A DNA stretch of 64,000 bases from Mesostigma viride (lineage: Eukaryota > Streptophyta > Mesostigmatophyceae > Mesostigmatales > Mesostigmataceae). Every line of letters starts with the position of its first letter. The first letter of the stretch is position 1. Shown here in pieces: positions 22,207 through 32,937 of this stretch. The position numbers and the translations under genes are program-made. Where the stretch lies: assembly GCA_009746045.1 (NCBI GenBank), contig RPFO01000276.1, positions 1 through 64,000 on the forward strand, written 5' to 3'. The notes below the pieces were generated by a model. It made no database searches. It was given only the letters and a program-made list of their open reading frames with translations, and was not told where the DNA came from.

Positions 22207-23769
22207 GTGCCCGCCATCTTGCACGATGTGCTCGAGCTTGCGGGCATCCCCCATGTCTGGCACCCTGCTGGTCCGCGCCGCCGTCTTCTCTCCGCCGATG
22301 AGATCGCCCGACTGCCGAGCTGGGAGCTGGGGTGGGACGCGGCGCCCGCCCACTACGGGCCGGCCCACTTGGTGGATGTCACTGCCAGCGGCCCCTCCTG
22401 CCCCATCTGCTTGGACCTGCCTCGCCCTGGTGACGGTCTCTGCCGCCTCCCTGCTTGCGGCCACGTCTTCCATCAAGCTTGCATCGCCACGAGCTTGCAC
22501 ACGACCTCCGCCACCTGCCCCCTTTGCCGGGCCGCGGTCCTTTCCCCCTTGCCTCCTGGCGTTCTCCCGCTGGGGCCCTCGCCCGTGTCCGTGCGCCGCC
22601 AGTCCCACGCGCCTGCCCCGACACCTGCCTCCCCTGTGCGTGGTCGTGGGTCGCGCGCCGGCTTGGCTGCCTCCTCCAGCGCCCCCCTCCCGGCCGTGGG
22701 GGCCGTCCCCGCGCCGGTCTTGTCCTCGGCTGCCACGAGCCCTGCTGACCGCCCGGCGGCCGGCCCCGCCCTGGGTTCCGCTGCAGCTGTAGTTCCTCTG
22801 GCTGAGGGTGCTCCCGACCCCTCCCCCTCTCGACCCGGGCCGGCCCAACCGGGTGGGCGCACCCCCTCAGATGGCTTCCATTATTGCCAAGTCGATGGTC
22901 CCCTTGGTGACCCGTGTGGCGCGCGCCTGCCCAACCGGAATTCGTTGCTGGTGCACATTCGGGCTTCCCACCCCCACATCACGGAGGCCGCCATGCGCGC
23001 CATGGACTGCTACCGCTGCCCGGCAGCCCATTGCCAGCGGATTTTTTCGATCCACGGGCGGTACCAGCATGAGCGGCAGTGCCGCCGCCAAACCCCCCAG
23101 AACGGCCTGCCCGGCGGCCCGGCGGCCGCACCGGCCTCCCGGTCCGGGGCGGCCCCTCGGTCGGCCCCTGCCCCTCCACCGGCATCGCAGGGTACGAGCG
23201 ATCCGGGGGACCTCTCGGCAGGCTGGGCATTCCTGGCCACGCTCCCTTTTGCCGCCTGTGCGCGCAACCCTTGCATGACGCTCCCGGACGTCCCTCACCG
23301 CGCCCGGAGCTTGTTTACGCGCTGCGCCCTGCTTTCCCTGGCCCGGATGCATAGTCACCCTCTCGACGAACTCGGCCACAAGCTGTTTCTCGTCACCCCC
23401 CGGCTCCTCTTAGCGCCGTTGGAGCGGGGCGTGCGTGGCGTACAGGGTGCGGTCATCGCTCGCTGCCGGCGGTTCCTCCTCGGGGATTGGGAAGGGCTGT
23501 GGGCGCTGCAGCCTCCGGCCTCCACCCGGGTGTCGGGGGCCGCCTCCTTTGCCCGGGTGGAAGCTGACGTCATGCGGTTGGTGAAGGTAGGTGAATTGAG
23601 CCGGGCCATGCAAAAGCTTGAACTGACCGCGTTGGCTCCCTCCACTCCCCCGACCCTGCAGGCTTTGCGCGACCTTCACCCCGACGAACCGGCCTTTGCG
23701 GTGCCCGCCCCGGCCACCCCCCGCCCCCGCCTATTGTCCTGGACCTGGACATCTTCACGGCTGTGCTGA
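22207..23769 (+). CDS. LINE ORF, middle part with RING-H2 and C2H2-like fingers
   Basis: 520 codons. Residues about 65-107 form a RING-H2 finger: CPIC, then CGHVFHQAC, then CPLC. This is the ubiquitin E3 ligase fold, rarely carried by LINEs. After a Pro/Ala-rich linker there are C2H2-like fingers (FHYCQVDG with HIRASH, then CPAAHC with YQHERQC). In related endonuclease LINEs such fingers bind target DNA just before the RT domain. The frame is open upstream of 22,207 to the G run, and the listed start is GTG, so it is a continuation of the previous frame rather than an independent gene. It runs out of frame at a C-rich run near 23,717-23,733. Confidence 0.75.
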   Translation: MPAILHDVLELAGIPHVWHPAGPRRRLLSADEIARLPSWELGWDAAPAHYGPAHLVDVTASGPSCPICLDLPRPGDGLCRLPACGHVFHQACIATSLHTTSATCPLCRAAVLSPLPPGVLPLGPSPVSVRRQSHAPAPTPASPVRGRGSRAGLAASSSAPLPAVGAVPAPVLSSAATSPADRPAAGPALGSAAAVVPLAEGAPDPSPSRPGPAQPGGRTPSDGFHYCQVDGPLGDPCGARLPNRNSLLVHIRASHPHITEAAMRAMDCYRCPAAHCQRIFSIHGRYQHERQCRRQTPQNGLPGGPAAAPASRSGAAPRSAPAPPPASQGTSDPGDLSAGWAFLATLPFAACARNPCMTLPDVPHRARSLFTRCALLSLARMHSHPLDELGHKLFLVTPRLLLAPLERGVRGVQGAVIARCRRFLLGDWEGLWALQPPASTRVSGAASFARVEADVMRLVKVGELSRAMQKLELTALAPSTPPTLQALRDLHPDEPAFAVPAPATPRPRLLSWTWTSSRLC

Positions 23770-26126
23770 AGGATCTGCCGAACGCCTCCTCCACCGGCCC
23801 CTCAGGCTGGCGCTACGAGCACCTCTCCGTGATGGCGGGCCATGGCGGGGCGACCGCACTCTTTGAGGCTGCCGCCGACTTGGCCGCGGGGTCCCTGGCC
23901 CCCGCGGCGCGCCCTTGGCTGGCTGGGGCACGCCTCATTGCCCTCCTGAAAGACGACGTCCCCCCGCCTGCTGGCCGCGTTCGTCCCATTGCTTGCGGCG
24001 AGGTCCTACGCAAGCTGGTGAGTAAGGTCATTTGTCGCCAAAAGGCCCCCGAGTTTCGCGCCTACTTCTGCCCCAACCGGAGTGATACTGAGGAGTCCGT
24101 CGCGGCCCAGCTTGGCGTCGCCACCAAAGGGGGCAGCGACATCATCGTGCACACAGTTCAGGCCTACCTCGAGACGCATCCGACCCATGTGGCGCTGAAG
24201 GTGGATTGCCACAATGCGTTCAATGCTGTCACCAAGGCTAGCATCTTTGAGGCCGTCGGCGAGGCGTTCCCTGACCTTCTTGCGTGGACAGCAGCCTGCT
24301 ACGGCGAACCCACTCAACTCTCCTTCCTCATGGAGGATGGGACGTTCGCCGACATCGCTTCCCGCACGGGAACCCAGCAAGGTGACCCCCTCGGCCCCTT
24401 TTACCTGTCTGCCCCGCTGCACAAGGCTCTCCAAGGTGTCCACGCTGCGCACCCGGATGTCGTGCTCCTCGCCTACATGGACGATATCCATGCCCTTGGC
24501 CCGGCCGACGCTGTGGTTGCCGCCCTGGCTGCCCTTGAAGTGGCCATGGCGGCCATCAACCTTCGGCTCACCCTCCCCAAGTGTGCAGTCTTTTCGCCCC
24601 AGGGGGACTGCTCTGGCTTCCCCGCGGCTATCCCGGGGGCATTGGCGCGGGCGCGTGGTTTCTCGTGCCTGGGCGTCCCTGTGGGTGACCCTGACTACGT
24701 CGAAGAGGAGCTCCGGGCCACCGTGGAACAGCGCACCCATGTCCTTGAGACTTGGGCGCGCCTCAAGGACCCCCAGACCAAAGGGCTCCTCCTGTGGTTT
24801 TGCGCCCACCCGCGGGTGGTTCACTGGCTCCGTGGCGCTCCCCCCCACTTGGTGCGGCTTGCCGCGGAAGGCCATGACGAGCGCATTCAGGCCGCCTTGC
24901 AGGTGCTCCTCCCCGGCCCTAGCCTGCCAGCTCACTCCATGCGCTTGGCCACCCTCCCCTGCCGCATGGGCGGGTGTGGGCTCACCCGCGCCGCCCGCCT
25001 CGCCCCCGCCGCCTTCCTTGGCTCTGTTGCTCAGGCCTGGGCGGAGATCCGCCGGTTGGTCCCCAGCGCCGTCAGCGCCATTCCCGACTTGGTCACCCCA
25101 TCCCCCTTCCCCTTTGTGCAGGCTGTGCAGGATTCTTACCTCGGGATCCAGCAGGCTTGCGACCTCGTCCGCCCCGCTCAGGCCGTCCACCGTCGCCTGC
25201 CCCGGGGCACGCCCGGCGTGTCCACTGTCGTCAGTCCTAGTGTCTTCCCTGCCTGCGTTCATGAAAAACAACAAAAGACCTACGCGGGTATACTACACTG
25301 TGCCGACTGGATGGGTCTGCATGCGAGCTTGAACGATCAGGGGAAGGCTTGGCTTCACTCCGTTTCCCTTGAGGGGAGCGTGGGGTCCGCATTCCTGCGC
25401 GCCCTCCCCATGAGCCCTTTGTTCACACTGGTTCCGGCCCTTTACGCCATCGCTCTCCGCCACCAGCTCTTTGCCCCGCAACCTCTCATCACGGCGGGTG
25501 CGTCCTGCGGCAGCTGCGGGCTTGCTCTGGATACTACTGGGACGCACTACATCGCGTGCATGGGTGGCCAGCAGAACCAGAACTGGTTCCTCTATCTCCA
25601 TACCGCTCTCCTCCGGGTGGTGTGTGCCATGGTTCGGTCGGTCTTTCCCCACTCCACCATTAAGTGCGAGGACGCGGATGGGGCCGCCCTCTACTCACCC
25701 AACCACCGCCCCGACATTACCGTGCTTGACTACGACGGGCAGGGTTGCCACCTGCTCATCGATGTCTCCGTGGCTCGGCCGCTTTCCGGTCGCCACATCC
25801 TCCGGGCGGCTGTGGATGCCGGCGCTGCTGCCGCTGTGGCTGAGCGCGACAAGTTTGCCTCCTACGGCAATGTGGGGCCCCACCGGGTCATCCCCTTTGT
25901 CCTTGAGGAGTTCGGGGCCATGGGCCCCAAGACAGCGGAGTTTTTCCACGAGTGCTGCCAGCGCCGTGAAGACCGCCTCGACCTCGAGGGTCAGACCGCC
26001 CCGTGGTCGGCCCGCACGTGGTCCTCGTATTGGCGGCAGCGTCTGTCACTCGCCCTCACTCGCACCGTGGCTGATGTGTTATTCCGCCGCACCCGGGCCG
26101 ACTTTGTCGCGACCCACGCGGTCTAG
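23763..26126 (+). CDS. LINE ORF, reverse transcriptase and restriction-like endonuclease
   Basis: 787 codons from the GTG at 23,763; the true frame is open further upstream (LDLDIFTAVLKDLPNAS). The RT has ALKVDCHNAFNAV (motif A), GTQQGDPLGPF (motif B) and AYMDDIHAL at about residue 237 (catalytic YMDD). Near residue 580 is a CCHC knuckle (CGSC, then HYIAC). Near residue 648 is RPDITVLDYDG followed by LLIDVSVARP, the PD-D core of the restriction-like endonuclease that nicks the target. The stop is TAG at 26,124. The RT and nuclease together prime reverse transcription on cut DNA. All catalytic residues seen are intact. The second copy at 33.0-34.8 kb is nearly identical. Confidence 0.9.
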   Translation: MLKDLPNASSTGPSGWRYEHLSVMAGHGGATALFEAAADLAAGSLAPAARPWLAGARLIALLKDDVPPPAGRVRPIACGEVLRKLVSKVICRQKAPEFRAYFCPNRSDTEESVAAQLGVATKGGSDIIVHTVQAYLETHPTHVALKVDCHNAFNAVTKASIFEAVGEAFPDLLAWTAACYGEPTQLSFLMEDGTFADIASRTGTQQGDPLGPFYLSAPLHKALQGVHAAHPDVVLLAYMDDIHALGPADAVVAALAALEVAMAAINLRLTLPKCAVFSPQGDCSGFPAAIPGALARARGFSCLGVPVGDPDYVEEELRATVEQRTHVLETWARLKDPQTKGLLLWFCAHPRVVHWLRGAPPHLVRLAAEGHDERIQAALQVLLPGPSLPAHSMRLATLPCRMGGCGLTRAARLAPAAFLGSVAQAWAEIRRLVPSAVSAIPDLVTPSPFPFVQAVQDSYLGIQQACDLVRPAQAVHRRLPRGTPGVSTVVSPSVFPACVHEKQQKTYAGILHCADWMGLHASLNDQGKAWLHSVSLEGSVGSAFLRALPMSPLFTLVPALYAIALRHQLFAPQPLITAGASCGSCGLALDTTGTHYIACMGGQQNQNWFLYLHTALLRVVCAMVRSVFPHSTIKCEDADGAALYSPNHRPDITVLDYDGQGCHLLIDVSVARPLSGRHILRAAVDAGAAAAVAERDKFASYGNVGPHRVIPFVLEEFGAMGPKTAEFFHECCQRREDRLDLEGQTAPWSARTWSSYWRQRLSLALTRTVADVLFRRTRADFVATHAV

Positions 26127-26499
26127 ATTCCTTCCAGGCCTGCATGGTGGGCCGGCAGCGCTGTTGCTGCGTGTAGTTTTGTGATGTATAGTTAGTTGTA
26201 CCTTGTGCCGCTGGCGTGATCCTTGGATGTCTGTGTCAGATTACTATTAATTTCTTCAGGGTTATTCTCCCAGTCATCGGTTTTTTCCTTATGTTGCATG
26301 CCTATCTCACCTTCGTAATCTATCATTCTCAATGAATATATATCGATGGATGTGTGTCCGATGGCATAACGTAACGATGGTTACCACGGACATGGTTAGA
26401 GGTCGATCAGCCCTATGTTCGACCCGTAGTTCGGCCCACCGCTACAGTAACGTAAATTAGGCGTGGAATATTCGTGTCACTGCTTGTCCCCTGACACTC

Positions 26500-27614
26500 A
26501 CCGCGCAGGATTGCGTCCGACTCTACCTACACGTAGACAATGTCTTCAAGTATACCCCATGGGCTGAGTCGCCAGTTTATCTCCGACCGCGACAAGCTGT
26601 TCACTGCCACGTTTTGGCAAGAGTTCTTCGGTACCCTGGGCACCAAGGTCTCCCTCGGGACCGCATACCACAGCTCCTCTACACATCTGGTAGAACGACT
26701 TAGCCGGGTAGTGGAGGAGACCATGCGCCACTACATCAAGGGGCGAGGCGACAACTGGGATGAGTTCATTGGGTTTGTCGAGTTTGCCCTAAACAACTCG
26801 TCCCAGGCTGCCCACGGCTATACGCCATTTTTCCTGGACACAGGACAGCACCCCCTCATGCACCCCTGGCAGCCGAAATGCTGGCCAGCCAGATGCCCGG
26901 CCAGCCAGCAAGGACGCAACCATACGCACGACGGTCACTGCGAGGCATGTGAGGGAGATGCTTGAGCACATGAAGCAGGCACAGGAAAGTGCGGTTTTGG
27001 GATACCAAGCCACACGAGACAAACGCCTGGCGCGCTTGAGAGCCGCGATTGATGCTCGCACGCCCGCGATCGAAATCGGGGACTTGGTCCTCGTGGAGGG
27101 TCCTCAACTAGGTCCTTTCGCCCAGAAGGTGGAGGAAGGGCCAGCCAAGTTGAAGCCAATCTTCCTCGGCCCGTATCCGGTGGTGGACAAGTTCAAGGAC
27201 TGCATGTTCCGGGTAGACGTGCCCTCCACTTGGCAGGTGCAGAATAACACGTTCCACAGGGACCAGTTAAAACTGTACCACAAGAGCACGTTCCCGGGTA
27301 GGGTAGACGCCCCTGCGCCGCTAGAACACAACCCAGAGACGGGAGAGGTAGAGAATGAGGCGGAGGCCATTGTGGCCCACCGCGATCAGATGCGAGGCAG
27401 GGGCATGGTGCGCCAGTACCGCGTACAATGGAAGTTCAGCCAGTCGGAGGCAGACCCCATGCCCGACTTCAAGCACATCCCCAAGCTAAACAAGAGCATG
27501 AAGCCGCGAGACATCCAGGAGTGGGCTAGCTCACAACGGTCTGAAAGTGCCAAAAAACAGCCTTATAACTCCTGTACGATGCAAATATTGTCGAAACATG
27601 CTAGATCTTGGTAG
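26500..27614 (+). pseudogene. Ty3/gypsy integrase C-terminal half, frameshifted
   Basis: Two overlapping frames (26,540-26,965 and 26,949-27,614) make one integrase fragment. The first has SRQFISDRDKLFTATFW and GTAYHSSSTHLVERLSRVVE, with the second catalytic aspartate region and the catalytic glutamate position replaced by, or shifted to, VERL. It continues with NSSQAAHGYTPFFLDTGQHP. The second has the GPY/F-type module (FLGPYPVVDKF, NNTFHRDQLKLY) and a chromodomain-like tail (QYRVQWKFSQSEAD). That order is typical of chromoviruses. The frame break lies near 26,890-26,950, and the start is cut off by the LINE 3' end. Protease, RT and RNase H are absent. Confidence 0.8.
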
Positions 27615-28205
27615 GTAGCATGTTCAGGACACCAGTAGAAGGATTGCAACTTTTCGGACTTACCGGACCTCAGCTGACCTATTTTTGGCATGTCTATTTT
27701 TAGCAGTTTTCCAGATTTTAATATAAACAAATACATTCTAATATGCAAATAAAGAGTTCTTGACCTGGCTGTTTGCAAGTAAGTTGATACTCATGACTTA
27801 TGACTGTGCACAAGATCTGATGGTCATCCAACCGCATTTGGTAACAAAATGCCACCAAATGCTAGCAAAAATGTGCGTTTTTTGTATTTTCCATCACATT
27901 TCATTGCAGTTTCCGTACAAGCTGTGATCGGTTGAGGCTGGAAACTTGTAGGCATCTTAAACATCATTATTCTAGACATCCCACAAAAATTCAGGTCCAT
28001 CGTAGGGTATATTTGATGTCAGTTTGCTCACAAATGTTACCAAAAATGCACATTTTTCGTATTTTTCATCACATTCCATGGCAGTTTCCATACAAGATGT
28101 GCTCAGTCCAGGCTGGAAACTTGCATGCATCTTTGCCATCATTATTTTAGACATTCCACAAAAATGAAACTCTTGGTGTCCTCCTTGCGCATGTGGTGCA
28201 TGTGC
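27615..28205. repeat. AT-rich segment with a direct repeat of about 150 bp, two copies
   Basis: The stretch beginning CAAAAATGTGCGTTTTTTG (about 27,867) is repeated from about 28,018, with about 80 percent identity by eye. Both copies contain TCACATT, CAGTTTCC, GGCTGGAAACTTG and CATCATTATT. No coding sequence is supported. Confidence 0.7.
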
Positions 28206-28214
28206 AAGTTACTA

Positions 28215-28850
28215 AGTGAGTGAGTGAGTGAGTGAGTGAGTGAGTGAGTGAGTGAGTGAGTGAGTGAGTGAGTGAGTGAGTGAGTGAGTGAGTGAGTGAG
28301 TGAGTGAGTGAGTGAGTGAGTGAGTGAGTGAGTGAGTGAGTGAGTGAGTGAGTGAGTGAGTGAGTGAGTGAGTGAGTGAGTGAGTGAGTGAGTGAGTGAG
28401 TGAGTGAGTGAGTGAGTGAGTGAGTGAGTGAGTGAGTGAGTGAGTGAGTGAGTGAGTGAGTGAGTGAGTGAGTGAGTGAGTGAGTGAGTGAGTGAGTGAG
28501 TGAGTGAGTGAGTGAGTGAGTGAGTGAGTGAGTGAGTGAGTGAGTGAGTGAGTGAGTGAGTGAGTGAGTGAGTGAGTGAGTGAGTGAGTGAGTGAGTGAG
28601 TGAGTGAGTGAGTGAGTGAGTGAGTGAGTGAGTGAGTGAGTGAGTGAGTGAGTGAGTGAGTGAGTGAGTGAGTGAGTGAGTGGGTGGGTGAGTGAGTGAG
28701 TGAGTGAGTGGGTGGGTGGGTGGGTGGGTGGGTGGGTGGGTGGGTGGGTGGGTGGGTGGGTGGGTGGGTGGGTGGGTGCATGGGTGGGTGAGTGAGTGAG
28801 TGAGTGAGTGAGTGAGTCCACGAGTGAGTGAGTCCACGAGTGAGTTTACG
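28215..28850. repeat. (TGAG)n/(TGGG)n microsatellite
   Basis: About 116 uninterrupted GTGA units run to 28,680. A block rich in TGGG follows (28,681-28,788), then more TGAG interrupted by TCCACGAG. The change from TGAG to TGGG involves one base per unit. The several-hundred-residue frames here are repeats, not genes. Confidence 0.95.
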
Positions 28851-29041
28851 AGGGAGGGAGGGAGGGAGGGAGGGAGGGAGGGAGGGAGGGAGGGAGGGAG
28901 GGAGGGAGGGAGGGAGGGAGGGAGGGAGGGAGGGAGGGAGGGAGGGAGGGAGGGAGGGAGGGAGGGAGGGAGGGAGGGAGGGAGGGAGGGAGGGAGGGAG
29001 GGAGGGAGGAGGGAGGGAGGGAGGGAGGGAGGGAGGGAGGG
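28851..29041. repeat. (GGGA)n microsatellite
   Basis: About 47 GGGA units, with one unit shortened by a base near 29,009. A purine-only strand of this length can form triplex or G-quadruplex structures. Confidence 0.95.
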
Positions 29042-29045
29042 GATC

Positions 29046-29936
29046 GGTCACTCACAGCAGTTTATTCCCACCCCAGCAGGGCCCCTCCCTCACATCCGGC
29101 TGCAAAATCTGCTTGATGTCGCTTCTCTCTAGAATAAGCCGCACAGCCCAGATGCGAGCAAACGGCTCGCCATCATACTAGCTGTCGCTCACTGATGCTT
29201 TATACGCGCTTTCCGTAAGAAGAAAACATGACGGAAAAGAGAGACTCGGGGAAAGGGGATACGGTGAAATACTTGTCTGCTACCGGCCGGGGTTTCAACA
29301 GCGAAGAAATTCGCACCTGAATGTGCACATACCACTCCGTCACGTCGACAACGGTCTTGCATGAGTTGCATCGCAACCGTGTCACAGACGCGGCAGCAAA
29401 AATTGCTGGCGGCATTGACATGCTCGCCGCGAAGGTCCGTTTTCGAACGTACGTGCGGAGGTCCGTTTTAGACCCTGACGCCATGGCGTCTTTGATGCCA
29501 AGAACGCCTGCAAAAGACACGATATCGGGCACAAAAGGCAAAAGCACTTAAAAACGAATTACGGTATGCGACGCCTGGCCCAGCCTAGAAATTGGATAAA
29601 AAATCGCGCCAGCTCGGTTAAAGCAAACTGAGCCGGTAATGAAAAAAGTGCTTTGGTCAAGGCCTTAAAAACTAAAAAATGCGTCGATTAGTGTCAAAAA
29701 CCAGATGTTAGGGCGACTTTCATCGGGAAAATTTTTTGCTGCAGGTAGGTGGGGTCGAGAGAAAATCGGCGACAAAACAGGCACCCACCTGTGAATGACG
29801 CCAAAATGCCGAAGGACTCCGCAGAATTTGTGGCGAAAAAAAATAACGGCAAGTAATATATGACCCTAGGAGCATACAATAAAATTTCCAGCCTCGATAC
29901 TGCCTTTTTATTCGCTCACGATAGCCTGCCAGGCCG
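29046..29936. other. No recognised gene
   Basis: The minus strand has an open frame at 29,547-29,200 with LRCNSCKTVVDVTEWYVH, one possible zinc-binding CxxC pair and a later histidine. It might be the start of a transposon protein, but nothing else supports this. The rest has only short frames and A/T runs. Confidence 0.3.
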
Positions 29937-30830
29937 CCATGCCTGTCGGTGGAAATTCGGTCACCGTCGTGCACGCATACACCAAAAATCTCATTTCGCG
30001 CCACTTTTCGGGTCCTCCTTACGAGGCTGCATTTTGGCGGGGCTCGGACCGTTGTGAGGCTGGTGAACAAGGCCGTCACATCAGTTCTGGTCGAATTACC
30101 CCAACTGGGATCTGTCCACCAAGGACTTGATCGACTTGATCATCACCCAGGCCATGGACATCTCAGTTACACGACTGAGATAGCATCGCGTCACAGTCCT
30201 ACTACCCCAAGGATATCCACGAGCTGATGGAATTCAGCAGAAGCTCGTCCCACCAGACGCTGAGTTCCAGGAGCGCATCGCCTTTGGCGCATTCTGACAG
30301 GGTGACATGCCCTACCGCGAGTTTGAGGTGGAATTCAACGAGATGGCGAATCGCCTATTGGATGTGTCGCGGGCCACGAGTACAAGATCTGCCTCATGGA
30401 GGCCATCCAGCCTGAGCTGCAGCTGGAGGCTAGGAAGAAGTTCACAGACACCCCGTGGCATCTGTGGGACATGTCCAAGGTCAAAGCATATCTCCTCACT
30501 ACAGCCGACGACCACATGGCTAGTAGGACTGCACGCTCGACGCGGCGCCGGGTACTGACGCGTCGAATTCTGCAGACGAAGGCGACCACGCGGAGGAATC
30601 CCCAGCTGAGAAGGAGCAAGATGAGGACGAGATCGGCGACGAGCAGAATGACTCCCAGGTCAATGCTCTACTCAATACCCGCAGCTGGCACATGCGGTGC
30701 TTCTATCTATTGCCAGGAGATCGGTCACATGAAGCGCAACTGCCCGAAGTTGGGGATCGAGAGGAGCGGACACGCCCGGCCGGTGACACCTCGGCAACCT
30801 ATTGAACGTGATCATGTGGACCCCTAGCTT
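29937..30830 (+). pseudogene. Broken gag of an LTR retrotransposon
   Basis: Pieces in shifting frames form a gag-like protein. They include YREFEVEFNEMANRLLDV (30,307 on), then AIQPELQLEARKKF and WHLWDMSKVKAYLLTTADDH (30,396 on), an acidic/basic stretch, and the zinc-knuckle half CQEIGHMKRNCP at about 30,710. The first cysteine pair of the knuckle is out of frame because CTAT is present twice in a row just before it. No protease or integrase is found downstream. The LTR start at 32,743 could be the 3' end of the same element. Confidence 0.6.
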
Positions 30831-32742
30831 TGCATTGCGGTTTGATACTCAGTCAACCTTTCTTTGGGAACGAACCAACCTGTTCCCTTCTTCCCTGCAT
30901 GGCAGGATGCTGCCAGGCTAAGGCCGGGCATGTAGGTCTGCCGCATAGTCGGCAACCATTCCGAAATGCTGCGCGGCCGGGAGGTCTGACACTGATTCAC
31001 CACTTGTCATGTCTGCCTACCACTCACTGCCGACCACGTCCCCGTTTCCTTTTCAGTATAGCCGTGGCAGCCTCTGCTCAATGTTGTGTTTGGCCGTGAA
31101 GTCGAGGATCCTGCTTGTGACATGCACAATGGCCTGCCGCAACTAATCGGTATTGCCGCTTAAGCCGCAGTATATACTAATATCGCATTGACACATTGAC
31201 TGAACGACTCATCCCTAGTGTGTCGCGTAGGCGCGACGAATCTGTCGACATCATAGTACTGTCTCTGGACAGATCCATTTAGGGGCCCCCGGGGGAGGAG
31301 TCTGACAAGGTTGTGATGAAACGACAACAAGTGCAGGGCCTTCAGAATATAGTATACTGTGTCAGAATATATTGTACTTGACAGATCTGTGTGGTACTTA
31401 GTAGTTGTCTTTTCCTTTTCCCTGCACGGCTGCTGGCCAGCGATGGCTGCCCTCAGCAGTTGGCATCATTCCAGAGGTTACTACTATATGTCGGGAGTCA
31501 AGATTATTGCCTTTTTCAGCTGTGCATGGTCGAAGTTGTTATGTCATGCAGTTGTTGTCTCCCTTCTTTCTCTTGGGGTTGGCTTCTTGCCACCCCGAGA
31601 GTCAGCCTGACTTTTGTTAGTATATGCCATGCTTCTGCACGACCACAAGCGCAACCAACCCGTGTGCACACACAATCTTGCAGGTTTGAGTGGCGCCCAT
31701 CACGCACTCTTCGTCGCTGAACGCTGATTTCCCGGTCGCTGAACACGGGACGCTACATCAAGTAATCAATTCAGCGGTGCACGGTCTGACTGCACCATCA
31801 ACACTTGCGGTTATTCTCCGATATGACCGAGCTGCACGCTATCAACACAGCCACCGGTTCACGTACGGCTTCTCCTGATTCAGTCGACAATTCAGACGAC
31901 AACAACTCCAAGCAACTTTGATACGTATCGTCACGATTTCAGCATATACGTCAAGTAACTGATCATCATCAAGCTAGTCTGGCGCATTACGCATATGGCC
32001 AGACATCCCAGCAGCGGTCAGGACTACCTGGCAGCCTCACAAGTGCCTGACATCACAATGGATGTCTTCAATCCACCAAATGGACCGGCACGATCAACAG
32101 CTATTATAGGCTTGCCGGATCCACCCTCTATGAACGTTGAGCGGATATAAGCTGCTCTCAAGGAACGGGTGTAGGATTGGTCATGAATCTGGTGTAACCC
32201 AGGGCGGATGCCTGAAATCATATAGGCTGAAGCTTAAGGCCTGGCGGGACCAGCTCATGAACGCTCCTATAGCCCTATGTTCCATCTCAGGGCTATAGGC
32301 CCGACCGAGGGCTTCCTCGGTAGTATAGGAGGGCCTTACGCCCGCCCGGGTTCTTCGGCCCGGTAGATAGTTAGGGACCAAGGTCTTAGAGCTGGACACT
32401 TGGGCGACCTAAGGAAACAAATCCTGCCGGGGCAGGTCTATCCGTGGGGAGAGTCCCTATTCGAGCGCGGCCCCCCTCCGATCGCTAGTGCCCAGGATCG
32501 TGCCCCCCGATCGCTGTGGCTAGGATCGTGCGCGCCTGCCGTCCGATCGTGCCCCCGATCGTGCGCGCCCGCCTCGAATCACTATATAGGGTGGGCTCCA
32601 GCGGATACCCGGCTTGATGCGTGACTAAGGGAAGCCTAGGGAGAAGGCAACGAGGCTAAGGTCTGGATGAGCGCATGAGCCAAACTATTTGAACCCTTCG
32701 CTTGAAGGGAGTGGGCTCCCTTCCCCGATAGGGGGGGAGGAG
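30831..32742 (+). other. Degenerate interior of an LTR element, no recognised gene
   Basis: Only short frames are present and I recognise no domain. At about 32,478-32,575 a motif containing CGATCGTGC is repeated about five times at irregular spacing. At 32,703-32,722 GAAGGGAG and CTCCCTTC form a short hairpin. The stretch ends in a polypurine run (GATAGGGGGGGAGGAG) directly before the LTR. Confidence 0.4.
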
Positions 32743-32937
32743 TGTAGCGTGCCAACTAGGGTCGAGCCTAGCGAGCACGAGAAGGTTTGGCAAAAGAGAT
32801 ATGGTACAAAAAGATACGTGCAAAAGAGATAGATACCTAGGGTGGTTTGAAGTCCATACCTTCCGGCACATCTCTGCATGTGTATACGAGGGTGCCGACA
32901 GTCGATATCTAGAGTGATATTGGTGACATTGGGATAT
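32743..32937 (+). mobile_element. 3' LTR start, interrupted by the second LINE copy
   Basis: A polypurine run is followed by TGTAGCGTGCC, and 195 bases match the segment at 13,318. The sequence stops at GGGATAT, where LINE sequence begins. After the LINE, 35,176 onward may be the rest of this LTR, but there is no second copy here to confirm it. Confidence 0.65.

Larger units (their letters stand above)
20795..26475 (+). mobile_element. LINE with restriction-like endonuclease, near full length
   Basis: This non-LTR retrotransposon runs from the satellite junction at about 20,795 to GGAATATTCG at about 26,475, where similarity to the second copy (end about 35,175) stops. No poly(A) tail is present. 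It encodes PHD, RING and C2H2-like fingers, a reverse transcriptase and a C-terminal CCHC plus PD-D nuclease. That order places it with the early-branching, endonuclease-at-the-C-terminus LINEs (R2/NeSL/CRE-type). The 5' leader has paired C and G runs (20,796-20,865). The three reading frames are separated only by frame changes at homopolymers, so the original product was probably one polyprotein of about 1,700 aa. Confidence 0.85.

Noticed and set aside
21208-26126. Long minus-strand and alternate-frame ORFs opposite the LINE
   Set aside because: They are shadow frames of GC-rich coding sequence. Domains and catalytic motifs exist only in the plus-strand frames described.
28142-29181. Frames of 100-280 codons rich in THSL, PSLP or GREG repeats
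   Set aside because: They are translations of tetranucleotide microsatellites.
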